Assembly: GCA_018894105.1 (NCBI GenBank)
Contig: CM032133.1
Span: 19,730,501 to 19,794,500 of the forward strand
Reading direction: 5' to 3'
Source of the DNA: Jacaranda mimosifolia
Lineage: Eukaryota; Streptophyta; Magnoliopsida; Lamiales; Bignoniaceae
Length of the DNA stretch: 64,000 bases
The notes under the pieces were generated by a model. That model was not told where the DNA came from. It searched no databases and was given only the letters and a program-made list of their open reading frames with translations. A program made the translations under genes and the position numbers. Positions 49,468-61,072 of the stretch are shown here, one piece after another (within the stretch, counting starts at the first letter, position 1; each line of letters starts with the position of its first letter).

Positions 49468-50824
49468 CAACCCACACACTTTTACAACTTATCATTTTTG
49501 CAACCCACACATTCCGTTCACTTCTTTTCTTTGTTTCTTTGCTCCTTCTTCCTCAGGTCTCTCTTTCTTCCTTCAATCACTCTCTCACATTACAGCTGAT
49601 TTCCACATAGAGAGAAATTTTATCTGCCGAGTTTTGGTTAGGTGTTACAGAAAACATAACTCATATATTCAAATCAAGTTGCTTAGCTTGAAATTCATTG
49701 TTTTGAATTTTTTTTATAGTGGCAGTTTTATATTATGAAAATTTATCATATTTGGATCAAATAAGTTATCATTAAAATCTACTTTCCCACAACTCAATTA
49801 TTATCCAGATTTACACACACATTGTAAAAAAGTACAATATTCATATATTCATAACAAAGAAATAAGTTATAAGGTAAAAATTATCATCATTGATGTAAAT
49901 TAAATTATAATAATTTCTATTTTGTCATTAATAATAATTTTTAAAATGATAATAATATTTATTTTATCAATATAAGATTTAATAGTGACAAAAATTAATG
50001 TCTAAAATTGTCAACGTTGACAATTAGTGACACGTGTATAATAACAATAAAAAATTATAATTATAACTTATGATAAAACTTTTATTAACAACTACAAATA
50101 CTTTGAATTTTGCAAATTTATCTAATTTAACATTTTCCAACCAGCCAAGTTATAAACTACATAAATCTACTCAATCAATTCGAACCGCCCCATTTGTAAA
50201 GATAACCATGTAATTATGGTTTCATTTTTATCAACCTATAAACATCGAATCGGATAGAAATTATTATTATTTTTTATGATATTATCGAACCCATTGAAAT
50301 TATTTTTTTTATGATATTATCGAGCCCACCTTCGTACCCTCCTAACTAAAAAGCTAGCAAATGCTGCACTGAGAAATTGATAAACTTATCACTAACAAAT
50401 GGAGATTAGGACAAAGTGGAAGGCAAAAATAGCAGCACCACTAAACCCAACTGCACTATAAACGAATATCATTGGTTTCATGTGATCTTATTATTTTGTG
50501 AAAATCTATTGTGTGGCTATTTTTATATTGACCTGTCATTTTGTTACATTAATTTGTCAATTAAAGTCAAAATTGGAACAAGTTTTTAGTGTAATTGTTG
50601 AGATGAATTAAAAAACTGATATCGGTTTGATCTGAAAATGATTAACTTAAGTTAATGTAATGTGCATAATCATTGGAATTTAAAAACTAGTTCTCTTACT
50701 TAAAGCATAAATGCTTAAACACGGCCTGACGGCCTCAAATCACTTCAAATTATCTATAACATAAATATGTAATATCTTTATTTTATTGCCCGTATAAATA
50801 AACTATACGCATATAGTTTATTGT
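49468..50824. other. gene-free intergenic DNA
   Basis: AT-rich sequence. Near 50100-50230 a stretch ending TTTGTAAAGATAACCATGT resembles one at about 12690-12780, so it is probably part of an old dispersed repeat. No coding. Confidence 0.45.
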
Positions 50825-51037
50825 TTTTTTCTTTTTCGAGGGGTACAAAAAAATTTAACTGGATTCAATACCAGTCGCCACTAGGGGTTGAGCATATCTT
50901 CGGGTCATGTGGATGCTTATAAAGGTACTTGTAAGTTATAAATCGCCCTCTAATGGAGCCCTTACGTTGGTAGAGAGAGTCGACCACGCAACCTTTGTGA
51001 AATTCGTACCCGCTCCTTACCAACTGCACCAATATTT
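50825..51037 (-). mobile_element. tRNA-derived SINE, same family as 49077-49280
   Basis: The minus-strand head TTGGTGCAGTTGGTAAGGAG, the body (GGGCTCCATTAGAGGGCGAT, ACTGGTATTGAATCCAGTTA) and the A/T-rich tail match the SINE at 49077-49280. The flanking TTTATTGTT and CTTATTGTT may be a decayed target duplication. More diverged than the first copy. Confidence 0.8.
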
Positions 51038-51523
51038 TATAAACTTATTGTTGGATACAGAATAAAAAAAAAGGAAAAAAAAAAAAAAGAAATTGTGATA
51101 TGAAGGCACCATGGAGACATAATAAATAACACTTATGAAATAATATTATTACAAATTGTTATTCCACAAAGTGGAATTGAAATATTTTTGCAACAGTAAA
51201 ATTTGAAGAAGTTGATGACCCCTAATTCAATAATAATGTCATAGGCCAAAGGAGGCTTAGTCATGTTGAGATATGATTTATATATAATTTAACTAAATCA
51301 AAAAATTTAAATATATTTAGTCGCCCTTAGTTGTGCTTGGGATTTCGTAAGATAATGATTATGGCACTTTTGGTTAATCACTTAGTGCCCACATACACAT
51401 AAAAGAAACTAACATGAGATAATGATTAGAGATTTACCTTTTTAAAAAATGTATTGCACGAGCGCAGGTTAGTGTCCAAAAGTAGAAGAATCATAATTAG
51501 CGCATCTCACTTTCAAGTTAAAC

Positions 51524-52073
51524 TAGGGGTGTAAATGATATGAGATTATTCGGGAACGATTTGGATTTGACTCGATGAAAATTTGTATTAGCTCGTCAAT
51601 CAAACGAGTCGAGTCGAACTCAATAATATTAGGCTCGAAAAGCTCGAGAGCCTAAATGAGCATTTTTATTATATATATATATACATATAATTATAATCTA
51701 GGCCCATATAATAATAATAATAATAATAATTCAATTTTTTTATTTTTAGAAAAATATATATAGCAAAATTATTTTAAAAATTTATAATTATGGATTTTGT
51801 TTTGAATCTAAATGAGCCGAGTTAATCCAAACATATACGAGTTCAAGGTCGAGCTTATCCAAACTTAACGAATCGAGTTTTTCTGGTTCTCTATGACGAG
51901 CCTTATCAAGTCAAGCTCAATAAGGCTCACTGAGCCTTCGTCTATCTCAACGAGCTGAACTTGAGCTCGCCTGTTTAGGCTCAACCAAGCTCGACTCAAG
52001 CTCGAGCTCGCGAATTAATAGAAAAGCCAAGCTTGAGCTTATTAAATTCGGGCTCGGCTCGTTTACACCCCTA
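51524..52073. mobile_element. hAT-like MITE with perfect target duplication
   Basis: TAGGGGTGTAAATGA and TCGTTTACACCCCTA are inverted ends with one mismatch. AGTTAAAC is repeated exactly on both sides (51516-51523, 52074-52081), the 8-bp duplication of hAT elements. The interior contains many GAGCTCGAG- and GAGTCGAG-like strings. Non-coding. Confidence 0.9.
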
Positions 52074-52081
52074 AGTTAAAC

Positions 52082-53019
52082 CATCAAATTTTAGAAATAC
52101 TCAACGCTCCTGTTAAAATTTTTATAGCATAAAATAAATAAAATATTTATTTGTTATTTTATATATTTTATAATTTTTTTAAATGAAAGAAAAATTGAAA
52201 TAATAGAAAAGGGTAAATAATTGGAAGAAAGATGAAGGAAAAAGAAAAAGAAAACTAACACATCGTTATGTTTTAAAATAGAATTAATTTCACTAAACTC
52301 ATAAAATTACACACAAAATTAATTATTAAAATCCTCAAACTTTTGTATAGTATAGATATAGATATAAATACAGTTTAAACTTATATTAATTTTTAAATTA
52401 ATGTTATCGTATACCCGCAACATTGATGGGAAAATGACACCAACATATTCGTAAGTGAAATCTGATTCAAATAGTAGAGTTAAAATTTCCTACATCTATA
52501 ATTATAGGCTTTTGGGATCTAATCCTGCCAAAAGTAAATGAAATAATCTATTTTTTTCCATGATCGTTTTATTGTAGACTTTTGATGCGTAATTATTCAT
52601 AATACTTGAATTAATATAGTTGATCAGTTTTGATAATATAGTGCTAAATGGCCAATTTATCTAATAACATCGCCTTCACACATATAAATATAAATTTGAA
52701 ATTTCAAATCTCAACAAATTTTTAGTACGTGCCTGTATAAATAATTAAAAAAAAAAAATAATCAACAACTATAGTTAACCACATCACTTAAACAAAGGGT
52801 CAACTTGTACTATAATGTTGAATTAGCCTTGATCATCTAGTGTGAGATTGAATAAGCACACAGAAACAGAAACAGAAACCACGTTACCGCGTAACAACAA
52901 CTTTCCCCCGACATTGCTTCAAAGTTTTGACTGTACCAACCATTCAATTTAACTTCTATAATTTGCATCAACGCTTAGCGGAGTTGAAGGATTGCTTTAG
53001 CGGTCGGAAATGACGAAAT
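52082..53019. other. intergenic AT-rich DNA
   Basis: I see no gene or transposon end. A short CAGAAA triplication lies near 52861-52878. Confidence 0.5.
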
Positions 53020-53024
53020 TATTT

Positions 53025-53260
53025 TTTTTCGAGCTTTTATGAAAACATTTTATTACAATAAAATTGGGATTGGTTACAGAGTCAAAAAGCACTTCAAGTT
53101 GTTTCTTTTGATACTTAGACAAATAGACATTTGCAAAGAGCTGTAGATAAAGTTAGAAGGTTCTGATCAATCTTCATACCTGCTTGGAAAGCTAAGTGAT
53201 CTATAGCCATGCAGAAAAAATCTCGCACCATTGAAATGACAGGCATGATATGATGGTGGA
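53025..53260 (-). other. possible transcript 3' end on the minus strand
   Basis: On the minus strand a plausible acceptor (TTAGCTTTCCAAGCAG) is followed by sequence of ordinary base composition and then AATAAAATGTTTTCATAAAAG, resembling a polyadenylation region. It could be a distal 3'-UTR exon of the KH gene (stop at 54802, with a possible donor GAG|GTAAAT near 54710) or a decayed gene tail. I cannot assign a product. Confidence 0.25.
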
Positions 53261-53710
53261 ATCATATCTCTTTATGGGTACACACAATACACATATAATA
53301 TACATAGATCGTGGGTGGGTTCGGAAAAGAGAGGAGGTGCATAACCAGTTTGGCATGATATCTCCATATCAAATATGGATCACCACCCAAATTTCATCAC
53401 CAAAAAGTGGCCTACTTGTAGGAGCACTCCAAAATCTGCAGCAGCTGACCATGAGAAAGGGGCGACTTTTGATCGAATTTAAATGGAATTATGACCTATG
53501 AGCTATTGGTATTACCAATTTAACCTATGAGAATTATAAACCAAGATACCAACATTTTGAAAGAAAACACAGAGAAACAAGCGCTAAGACATACTACAGT
53601 TTGCAGCAAATCATGGATGATAATAACACATTAGCATACTTTTGGGTGAACTTGAATTTTCCACCATTGGAGAACTATTTTAGGAGCCTCTACGAACCAC
53701 TTCTTTGCGA

Positions 53711-53875
53711 GTGACGACATGATTCAAACACATCAAACATTTGATGCGATGACATTGAATTAGGTCGACTCAAACCACTACATCCAGAATATTTTCATTT
53801 CCAGATGAAATAGTTGAGTTGACCTAATTCCAATTCATTGCTTAGCAAATGTGTGATGTAGCTGAATCATGTCAC
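53711..53875. repeat. long imperfect hairpin (miRNA-like or MITE relic)
   Basis: The left arm runs from GTGACGACATGATTCA to GAATTAGGTCGACTCAA (53711-53774). The right arm is its imperfect complement, from TTGAGTTGACCTAATTC to TGAATCATGTCAC (53813-53875). The arms are about 63 nt with scattered bulges and a loop of about 38 nt. It sits downstream of the KH gene and matches no transposon family seen here. Confidence 0.6.
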
Positions 53876-54801
53876 TACTAACCCCATGTATGGGGTTTGG
53901 TAAGTACCTTCGAAATATATTCGCAGTTGAAAATGTGAAAAACAAGACAACCACTTGTCCACTCACTTACCTCAATAAAACACACATGTTGATATCCAAC
54001 AATATGCCCCAACAACACAACAAGATATACATTTTGTGAAATTGAAAGCACTATTATGTCAAACAAAATGAACTTTAAGAAAGATGTTGAAGTCAAGGAT
54101 CTTCATCAAGTGATCAACCAAAAGGATCTAAAGGACAAGCTTTCTAAGATTATGCAATCATATATGTCTGTCCACTAAAGACTCAACTAATCCGCTATCG
54201 TGGAAAATGTTTATAGATGGATAGAGAATGCAGTACATCTTAATGAATTCCAGCCACGACAAGCAAATACATCTTATCTCCTTTTCTAAAGTTATAAAAC
54301 ATTGAAAATTTTTCAATTTCACACTTTTAACCATGTCAACCTTTTAACAGTTCCAATGGAAGATTACGTCTCTCCTATCAGTGTGTGGTAATAGTCAACA
54401 ACCCACCTAATATGAAAATATGATTTCGTAGGGTATTAAACACCTTCTCATGGTACCGGTCAAGTGTCAGAGGCTATGATGGCTGTTTCCTTTTTCTCTA
54501 TTTCAATTTTTTTTTTTTTTTTTTATATGTGTACTTGGGCCGCTAGTAAGTAAATGCAACAATATTTTACTTACTAAGCTAATCTGAAACAGTGTAAAAT
54601 TTGAAAAGAAATAACCAAAAAAAGGAAAAGAAAAATGACAGTTGCTAATACCACCCAGCTTTGCAGGAACAGAGCAATTGAATAAATTCAAGTACAGACA
54701 TGTATTTACCTCAAACCATCGGCAATATGCTGACAGGCAAACAACTAATAAAATCATATGAAGTGCAATAAAATCATGATACAAACTACCCAAACTGAGC
54801 A

Positions 54802-57800
54802 TCAATATCGGTGAGAACCATGTGCTCTTATGTTCTGGTGTGAACCTTGATGCGTATGAATATATTGGTAGGCAGCTGGCCGTGGATTAGAGTTCTGATA
54901 GGGAACGGGAGAAGCATTATTATTTGGATATGCCCTATGCTGAGAATTATAGCTCTGGTAGCCACCTGGTTGAGGATAGTTATTAGGTCCAGCAGAAGAG
55001 GAAGGCGTCTGGTAAATATTTCGTGAAGAACTGAAATGCTCTGAAGCGCCAAAATCAGAACCAGTTGAATATGGATCCTGGAGCCTCGGCCTTGTTCCAG
55101 CAAACTAAAATTTACAAGATGAAAATTTAGAACTCTTGAATTAAAATCTTTATGTGAAGCATTAGACACTAAATTTATTATTTACAAGAAAAAGAATTTC
55201 GATTAAATTATAAGCAGGAATGAAACTGTGATTGTCTAATTCCTATGCAAAGTAGGCACACTTAAATGCGTTGGCTAATTTCAGCTGGCATGCATGTGGC
55301 AGAGAAAAGGTCTCAGTATTCATGGACCCGAAGATGGTAGAAGTTTGGTGTAGAATTGAGTTTGTCCCACTCCAAGAGAAACACAAATAATTACATACTT
55401 AAAAATAATCATTTTAGTAATTGTCAAAATGGTTGTTTCTCATACAATAAATAATTTTAACCAAAATGGTAGGTTTTAATACAATTAATCACTGCAGCAT
55501 AAGAATGAGTGAATCACTACATCAGTAATCAATCAGATGTCATAGTAAAGAGGGAAAAAGTTCATCAAACAAACGTCCTATTCTTGTAGAATAACTTATC
55601 AAATAATGCACTAATATATCATGGCTTCAATGAAAGACCTGTTCTGGCTCTATGTCATATTCTATCTGAAATATTAATTCAAATAAATTAGAATGATATT
55701 TCCCATACTAAACCTACCCAATCCCCCTCAATAACCACAGAAGAGGAAATAGAAAAGATTGCATTATGCTTCAATACTGCTGTGCAGATGAGTAAGTATT
55801 TAGAGAGACACAAAATGTAAGTAGAAAAAACAAGTATCACAGTCCAGGATCTTCTTAGAACAAGATGGGAGTTGAAAAGCAGGCCAATATCTCATGTTAA
55901 TTATTAAAAGATGATATCTCCTGAAGGGTAATCAAGACAATGTAATTCTACCAAGTACAATAAATCTCACCTCAGCAATGCGGCTCCTTGCAGTTGCTGA
56001 TATAGAACTAATCTTAGCCTCACTGACATCCAAGTAACTGAAACACAGAAATCAAAGACAAACCAGATAAAACAAAATAAGAATACTGCTATATGCTTGC
56101 TCGGGCTCTACAATTAGTAATATGCATCTGTGGTGCCATTATTTATAGTAGAAATTACAAATAAATAAAAATGTCATAAGACATGCTTAAATAAGTTGTT
56201 ATGCCACTTAGAATTCTCATCCCGTTAACACCTTATTAACAGTATAGAACAAGAAGGTACAACTTTAGCTTTTATTAGTTTACAATTTAATTAATGATTA
56301 TCAGAATAATCATGAAACAATAACTGAATTTAAACTTTTAAAAACTCAAGGCATACTTTCTAATTATACGAAAGAAATAAGGGGAAAAAACTTACAAATG
56401 TATATTGCTCTGGTACTATAGGCATATTAGATTATGTAAAGACACTGAATAATTTTATAGCAGAGGTCATTACCCAGTAGCACGTGAAGGAGCAGGAAAA
56501 CTTGGAGGTTCAAACTCACGAACACTGCCCTGAGGATCAGCATAAGAACTATTTAATAGCATTCATAAAACCTCAATCATAGCATAAGAACTATTTAATA
56601 GCACTCATACAGCTTAATAATGATTGCAAAATCTTAATAAACAAGAATCTTTTTCATTAGTTAGAGCAACAAACCTATCATGTAAATATAATTTTTTATT
56701 TAAATCAGAAACTTATAGATGTTAGTAGAGAATAAAATTTAAGGGCAACTTTGTTCAATTCGAATAGATGCATACACATTGGGACCCCATATTCCATCTT
56801 TCATGCCCGTTTTTTTTAATTGGAAGCTGGTCGAATATGTTCGATTTGAATGCTTCTATCTCATTCAAGAAAAATGTATTGGAGAAATCTTTAGCCTTAC
56901 CTCCGAACATTGGATTTAGTGAAAAACTGATGTAAGCAAGATAATTCCCTCCTTCCCTCGTTTCTTAATTGTGTTCACAAATTTGTTCACGAGCAGGACA
57001 CTGTGTTGTCCTCTCTGACAAGTTATGCTCTTCATAACAAGCAGTTCATCTCCTGCTGAAGTCATAGCTCCAAAATATGCTAGACATGCAAAGGATGCAG
57101 TAACTTATATAATGTTCCAGATTTCAGATCAAATTACCATTTACTTTATTATAGCCCATATTTTGTCATTGCTAGAACTATATTACTTCAAAATAACCTA
57201 TTATTTTACTTGAAATTTTTGGCACCCATATTCGCCAATATTATAATTGATGAACACTAGTTAATACAAATGCCAGATACCACAAGCGCCAATAAATGCA
57301 TTACACTTTTATAGCAAATTGATACAACTATCCCAGGTCTTCTAATTTATAAATCATCTTCCCTGAAAGGTGACGGATATGCCGTACCTTCTATTATTAT
57401 GATATGTAAAGCTTTTGCATTTTGGACAAAAGAAAAGCTTCACCACATAAAACATATTCCTTGAGCTTAAGTCAAAACTGCTGAAAGGATACAGGTTCAA
57501 TCATATTTTAGGTACGTTAACAGAAAAATGGAAAACATCATCCCAAATGCCAAATCAAATGTGAATTTCACACCCTCTTGAGATAAATAAAACCAAATCA
57601 AGAAATGGTTCCACTTTTAGCCAACTTCTCTTTCTCCACTTCCTCAAGAACCTGCGAGTTATTATTGCTTAATTCCTATATTACTTCTATCTTATCCTTC
57701 CATCGACAATTGACTTGTGTGCTAGCAAAATCAGTTCCAAGCAAACATGATAATACAATTATACAAATAACATTATGTGCTTAAACACAACAACTTTTGA

Positions 57801-60800
57801 ATATCTATTTTTCAGCTTCTTGTGAACTGATCTAGTTTCTGTAAGTGCATATAATATAAGCACACAATCAATAGATGCATCAAATGAAAGAGAAAGGAGC
57901 AAGAATAAAAAAGAGAGCCAAAGTAAAGTGAGTTTATTTAGTATTCAGTCAGAAGGTGCAATGTCAAAGAAAAAGTTCTGATGAAGGGAAAATGGTTGGG
58001 AAATAGACAGATCAAGAAGGGAGGGAGGGGGAGAGAGAGAGATCTTAATCTGATATACTATTGCATTACTTCTCCACATGCCAAGATTATGTGCATTAAG
58101 TTAGGTTGAACATATAAAATGCTGTTTTTTCATCTCTCCTCCCCCCTCGCAACCCCAAAGTAATGGAACATCAAAAACTATTTCAGGTAAAATGAATTTG
58201 GTCCTCAACATCTTTCCATACAGCTTACAAGATCGAATTTGCAGTATGGTAAAACTACATGCAGTAACCAAAATTTACAGGTCACAGACCTTGGCAAGGA
58301 ATTCGTAATACAGAATATGAACAGAGAATCAATACCTGTAAATGTTCATATCTTCCCGAGCTTCCAGCTATGATATTACTTGATAGAGGAAGGCCACCAC
58401 CCCGTAAATTTTCTGCAGGGCCAAATCCTAGGGGTGGCCTAATCAAAGCAGGTTCACCTCTAGTATTTGCATCACGAAGACATCTTGTTCTAAGTCTTGA
58501 TGCGATCTCTACCAAGGCATCTTTAGCAACGCCAAAACTTCCAGATACCTAATGATGAAAAGCATGAGGCATATTCATATGGGTGCATCTTAATTAAAAC
58601 ATGTCAGCACTCGGCGTCGTTAGGGACCTCTTCACACAATTAAAAATCATGAGCAGATGCATCACCTGCACAAGCTCTTCATCTTCCAACGCGCATTTGG
58701 GCTTTTCTCCCTTGGAAAAAACACGTATGTCTGCATGCGTTCTCCTCCTCATATCATTGATGACATGGCCTCCTTGTCCAAGAATGCAGCCAACCTTACT
58801 CGATGGAACAAGAAGTCTGGTCGTAATGGTCCCCTTATCAGAATATTCACTAGTCTTATTTTGAAGATGAAGAATGGCATCAATGGTCTGCGATCTTTGA
58901 TCCCACAGAACCTGAAACAATATTAAATTTAGCAAGAGCCAATATTATGTTAATAGAAGCTATTCCAACCTAGTAGAAGAAAAATCAACCTCAAGTGAAG
59001 AAACACGGATTACTCTTTCATCTGATTCTTTAGATGCACTCTCAACATGGATACTGGCTCCTGTTTCCTGCTCTAATTGCCTCACATTAGAGCCTCCCTT
59101 GCCAATCACACCACCAATCTTTTCAGCAGAGCAAAGTATTTTCATAGTGAACTCACTTGGAGCTTCCCGATCATGTGGAGGAGTAAAACCATCAAAATCT
59201 TCAGGGACAAATGTAGCTGGCTGGGTCCCATATCCTCCCTTGAAAGGCATAGGATGCGTTCTGCGGTCATCAGAACGTTCCAACCAAGTCGAATTTCCTG
59301 GAGGAAGCGTATTTCTCATTGGAGGACTAGGAGGATGAAACTCTTGACTAGCATAGGGAGTCGGAAAACTTAACGGAGGTTTATCCTTCCGTGGATTCTT
59401 ATGTAAAAGAGTTGATACTTCATACAGAGCTTTCTTAGCAATTGCAGGTTTACCTGATATCTGTGATGGAAAATATCTTTATTAGATGTTTTATGTTTTT
59501 TATGAGAAAAAAAACCCAAAAAAAGATAAACTACTTGCAGAATATATGCAATCATTTTAATTATGTGAACAGAAATGTAAGAGCATTTTCCTTAACTGTC
59601 TTAACAACAATGAGCATCTTAAACTTTAAATTGACCGGGATATAAGGCATCACCTACAGTTGCAACAAGGAAAAACTGCAAGCATAACCTGTAAGATGCA
59701 TAAAAGGAATACTTATACATGTGAATCACAATAAGAGATGTCAAAATTACGCTTACAAAAGCAATAACCAATGCAGGCTGAATACTTAAAACAAATCTAC
59801 AAAGGTTACACCAACAATATTCCAGAGAGCATGCGCACAGTTTAAAAACCTTCACATCGTTGAAAATAGGTAAGAAGCAGAGAAAAATTGCTTTTCAACC
59901 ACTTATATGGATTGCCGGAGAATACATATGCAGGTGACAAGGCTTTATTATATTTAGATTAATACAATGGCCTACCTGTAGCCGGAAGCTCAAGTAATAA
60001 GATGCACAAAGTTCTAAAAGAAAATTGAAGTCCTCAAGGCATAAACTAGACTTCTTGTATTTCGGTCATTATTTAAATGGAACCTCCAATATGAAAGCAT
60101 AATTTGTAAAATGCTAAATTCCAGGAGAGAAACAAAAATGAGAGAGAGGTTCAGATTTGAACATCTTATCACTTTATGCTAAAACAGATCTGTGAGAAAC
60201 CATGCAGAAAAGCAGACCAGGCAATCTAAAACAAAAGTTACTCCAAGTAGATGCATAATTAGTTATCACATCCCAAATTAAGTCAAGGTACATCAGCTTT
60301 CCATCCAATGCAAGTTTTTAAACCAAAAGACTCGAATAATCATAAATTGCAAAGAAGGATAAAAAATTTTACTTGCACCAATTCATCATTGCTCATAATA
60401 CAAGCAGGAAGATGGTCTGCAGGAAGCACACGTATGTTTGCACCAGTCTCGCTGCGTAATCTTTGGATTACATCTCCTTTCCTTCCTAAAAGACATCCAA
60501 CCATATTGTTTGAAACCAAAAGACGAGCACTGACCACAGTTTCATCCCCATTGCCTTTTTCTGCTCCACCAAAATCTTCCTCAACAATTCTGTCATGAAC
60601 TTTTAGAAGAGCATCTTGGGCTGCACAATATGGCTCCATGGGATCATATCCTTTCTTGGCTTTGTCAGCATTATTGCCACCATGTCTTTTTGCTTGTTTG
60701 TCAGAAGGACTAAATATTTTTATCACCCTCTCATCTGAGCCGGGAACAGCGTCAGAAACTGTAATCTTTGCTTGAGTCTCTTCTCTGAGAGCTTTCACTA

Positions 60801-60996
60801 TGCTACCACCTTTTCCAATTACACTACCTATCTTTTTAGATTGGCAAAGAATATGGTAAATAGTGTCAGATGAATGAATGTTTACAGAAGATTCTTCATG
60901 AACAGAATTATGTTGTTTTCCTTTCCTAGGACCTCCTATTTTCTTGAACTGTGGATTAGAACGTATACTAAGAAAGTTTCTTCTACTTCCTTCCAT
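54802..60996 (-). CDS. four-KH-domain RNA-binding protein
   Basis: Poly(C)-binding-type KH protein, likely a nuclear RNA-processing factor of the HEN4/At4g18375-like plant family. Seven coding exons on the minus strand (60996-60373, 59460-58990, 58911-58666, 58548-58336, 56529-56474, 56037-55971, 55104-54802), all with GT-AG junctions and consistent phases, give 659 residues. KH1 starts near 44 with GKGG at 61-64 and a Lys-rich insert at 98-117. KH2 starts near 154 with GRKG at 171-174. KH3 starts near 312 with GKGG at 328-331. KH4 starts near 393 with GQGG at 410-413. All four RNA-contacting GXXG loops are intact. KH2, KH3 and KH4 are each split by an intron at the same place, after the ELVQ-like or SSLE turn. 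The tail (560-659) is rich in Gln, Asn, Ser, Tyr and Pro and probably disordered. Target RNAs cannot be read from sequence. Confidence 0.94.
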
Positions 60997-61072
60997 GACT
61001 TGATCAGATTTAGCACCGCAGCTGACTATTGCTATTCTACTTTATTCAAAACTAAAGGATGATGAATGACAC

